A DNA stretch of 16,498 nt from Nitronereus sp964503895 (lineage in GTDB: Bacteria; Nitrospirota; Nitrospiria; Nitrospirales; UBA8639), in contig CAZDCF010000022.1 in NCBI GenBank assembly GCA_964503895.1, positions 1-16,498 on the forward strand, read 5' to 3'. Position numbers and translations under genes: made by a program. The notes beneath the pieces were generated by a model. That model saw nothing but the letters and a program-made list of their open reading frames with translations. It was not told the origin of the DNA and made no database searches. The first letter of the stretch is position 1. Every line of letters starts with the position of its first letter. Shown here piece after piece: positions 14,946 through 16,498 of this stretch.

Positions 14946-15350
14946 ATGATATCACACAGTTTACCACTACTCACGTCTTACAAAATGTTGAATAGGCCAG
15001 CAGTAAGTGATATATCCCCTGGTACCTGCGAGAATAGTCATTTTCCCAAGACCAGGATGGACTCTGTAAAATCTGGTTTCTGCAAATATAAATGGATAGT
15101 TAAAAGAAATTTCTCGGGATTTTCAAAAATTATAAACCCCAGATCCCAAGAAGACTCCCCCAACTTCCTTGTAATTTCCTCACCTTGGGAGAATAATGTT
15201 TCATATCGATTGCTTGAGAACCCACACAGAGACGGCAAAATCCAAATTTTTGGCACGGCTATAATGTTCTTTTTTGATACTCGTCAAAACCACCTCCGCT
15301 ATGTTTTGCATGTTGTAGCAGGTAATCCAAATACCAAAATTTATGCCTAG
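14946..15350 (+). CDS. Possible small protein of unknown function, overlapping the start of rmuC
   Basis: This is an open frame of 134 residues with an ATG start and no clear ribosome-binding site. I do not recognise the product. It contains several aromatic and charged stretches and a hydrophobic IMFFF segment near residue 109, but no signal peptide or known motif. In its favour, it ends 8 nt inside rmuC (the TAG at 15348-15350 follows the rmuC ATG at 15343), as in translationally coupled pairs. Against it, the minus strand is also open for 72 codons here and codon use is not distinctive. It may be noncoding. Confidence 0.25.
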   Translation: MISHSLPLLTSYKMLNRPAVSDISPGTCENSHFPKTRMDSVKSGFCKYKWIVKRNFSGFSKIINPRSQEDSPNFLVISSPWENNVSYRLLENPHRDGKIQIFGTAIMFFFDTRQNHLRYVLHVVAGNPNTKIYA

Positions 15351-16498
15351 CTATTTGCCCTGGATCAACTTCTTTGTTTCTATAGTTATTGGAATAGCTA
15401 TTTTTATTTGGCTGTGGAAAAACACCACACAGTCACAGAAACCCATAGAAAAGTTTGAGAATAATGTAAGAGATGAATTACGAAAAGGACGTGAAGAGTC
15501 ACGACAAGTTACACAAGGATTACGGGAAGAAGTTTCAATGGGGCTAAAGTCCATAACTGATACTCTTGGCAACAGGCTTGATAATTACGGAACTCTTCAG
15601 AATTCGCATTTTATATCTGTTGTGACGCAACTAAAAGAAGTGTCGGATTCCAACCGTGATTATTTAGAAAAACTAAGGAATACTATTGACTTACAGATTA
15701 AACAACTACAAGACAGTAACGAAATAAAACTCGAACAAATGCGGAAAACCGTAGACGAAAAACTCCAAACTACTTTAGAAAAAAAACTAAGTGAGTCTTT
15801 CAAGCTCGTCAGTGAACGACTCGAATCAGTACAGCGAGGGCTTGGCGAAATGCAAAACCTAGCAACTGGCGTTGGAGACTTAAAAAAAGTTTTAGGCAAT
15901 GTAAAAGTTCGTGGTCAGTGGGGCGAAATACGATTAGAAGCAATTCTTGAGCAAATTCTTACTGTTGACCAGTATGAAAAGAATGTTCGGACTAAACCCA
16001 ATTCGAGCGAAGAAGTTGAATTCGCTATAAAGCTCCCGGGTTTGGAGCAACACTCAGGTTCTGAAGTATGGATTCCTATCGACTCCAAGTTTCCCCAAGA
16101 AGACTACCAACGCCTCATTGACGCTTCTGAAACAGGAGACACGGACGGTATCAAGAAAGCAACTACTGACCTAAGGAAGGCTGTGCTCAAATCAGCACAG
16201 AGCATTCACAATAAATACGTCGAACCACCCCATACGACTGATTTCGCCATTATGTTTTTGCCTACAGAAGGGCTCTATGCCGAAATTCTTAGGCAACCTG
16301 GTTTACTCGAACAACTACAAGAAAACTATCGCGTAGTTCTGACAGGCCCCACTACATTTTCAGCTTTTGTGAACAGTTTGTCTGTAGGTTTCAAAACCCT
16401 TGCCATCGAAAAACGAACGAGTGAAGTATGGGAGGTTCTTGCCGCCGTAAAAACTGAATTTCGTAAGTTTGTGGAAGTTCTCGATGCGGTAAAAGGTG
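15343..16498 (+). CDS. rmuC: DNA recombination protein RmuC homologue, 5' part only
   Basis: RmuC family proteins limit recombination at short inverted repeats and are thought to be nuclease-like, membrane-tethered proteins. The first 385 codons are present; the gene runs off the end of the window. Residues 8-25 form one transmembrane helix (NFFVSIVIGIAIFIWLW). A long Gln/Glu/Lys-rich coiled coil spans about 35-165. The conserved RmuC domain begins near 175, with VRGQWGEIRLEAILEQIL at about 187-205, WIPIDSKFP at 243-251 (an Asp-x-Lys of restriction-endonuclease type, D247 and K249), FLPTEGLYAEIL (about 306-317) and TGPTTFSAF (about 334-342). The start at 15343 is set by the membrane segment that follows directly. 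The ribosome-binding site is poor. The gene is more AT-rich than polA or the hslU operon. Confidence 0.93.
   Translation, partial: MPSYLPWINFFVSIVIGIAIFIWLWKNTTQSQKPIEKFENNVRDELRKGREESRQVTQGLREEVSMGLKSITDTLGNRLDNYGTLQNSHFISVVTQLKEVSDSNRDYLEKLRNTIDLQIKQLQDSNEIKLEQMRKTVDEKLQTTLEKKLSESFKLVSERLESVQRGLGEMQNLATGVGDLKKVLGNVKVRGQWGEIRLEAILEQILTVDQYEKNVRTKPNSSEEVEFAIKLPGLEQHSGSEVWIPIDSKFPQEDYQRLIDASETGDTDGIKKATTDLRKAVLKSAQSIHNKYVEPPHTTDFAIMFLPTEGLYAEILRQPGLLEQLQENYRVVLTGPTTFSAFVNSLSVGFKTLAIEKRTSEVWEVLAAVKTEFRKFVEVLDAVKG

Noticed and set aside
15038..15256. 72-codon minus-strand frame upstream of rmuC
   Set aside because: There is no ribosome-binding site or recognisable motif. The plus-strand frame over the same bases is longer and has a more suggestive context.
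1..16498. CRISPR arrays, tRNA or rRNA genes, insertion sequences, toxin-antitoxin pairs or phage genes
   Set aside because: I looked through the gaps between genes on both strands and found no spaced palindromic repeats, cloverleaf-like segments, transposase motifs or small paired ORFs that would support any of these.

Overview
This window looks like chromosomal DNA of a Gram-negative-type (diderm) bacterium with roughly mid-40s % GC (estimated by eye). It is mostly ordinary housekeeping genes. The order trmFO-xerC-hslV-hslU-argB occurs in Nitrospirota and in some deltaproteobacterial lineages, and together with a periplasmic di-haem peroxidase it suggests such a group. I cannot fix the taxon from the sequence alone.

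Layout. (1) Positions 1-1320 are AT-rich. They hold a lone class I SAM-dependent methyltransferase gene (minus strand), flanked on both sides by the same ATGTGAAGT tandem repeat. (2) Positions 1633-2742 carry a di-haem cytochrome c peroxidase (plus), converging on a DapF-family gene (minus, 2807-3676). (3) Positions 4041-7724 carry two plus-strand DNA repair genes, polA (full three-domain DNA polymerase I) and xth (exonuclease III). (4) Positions 7821-13691 are a minus-strand run trmFO-xerC-hslV-hslU-argB, with overlaps of 28, 4 and 4 nt and a 3-nt gap, headed by a good sigma70-like promoter. A nicotinamidase-family gene follows 129 nt after argB. (5) Positions 13937-14776 carry a CysQ-type phosphatase (minus) with its own promoter and ribosome-binding site. 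(6) Positions 15343-16498 hold the 5' part of rmuC (plus), possibly preceded by a small overlapping ORF.

How the genes work together. trmFO modifies tRNA, xerC resolves chromosome dimers, hslVU form a proteasome-like protease, and argB commits glutamate to arginine synthesis. Their link is likely co-transcription rather than a shared pathway. polA, xth and rmuC concern DNA replication, repair and rearrangement. The peroxidase acts in the periplasm against H2O2.

The most unusual content is two family members that keep their fold and binding residues but lack the catalytic residues. The DapF homologue has serine at both positions of the acid/base cysteine pair, while the other hallmark substrate-binding residues are kept. 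The PncA homologue keeps the metal-binding Asp/His set but has lost all three members of the Asp-Lys-Cys triad (His, Gly and Tyr instead). Either could be an enzyme with altered chemistry or a non-catalytic binding protein. The repeat-flanked methyltransferase gene is a third item worth checking. I found no CRISPR array, tRNA, rRNA, insertion sequence or prophage.
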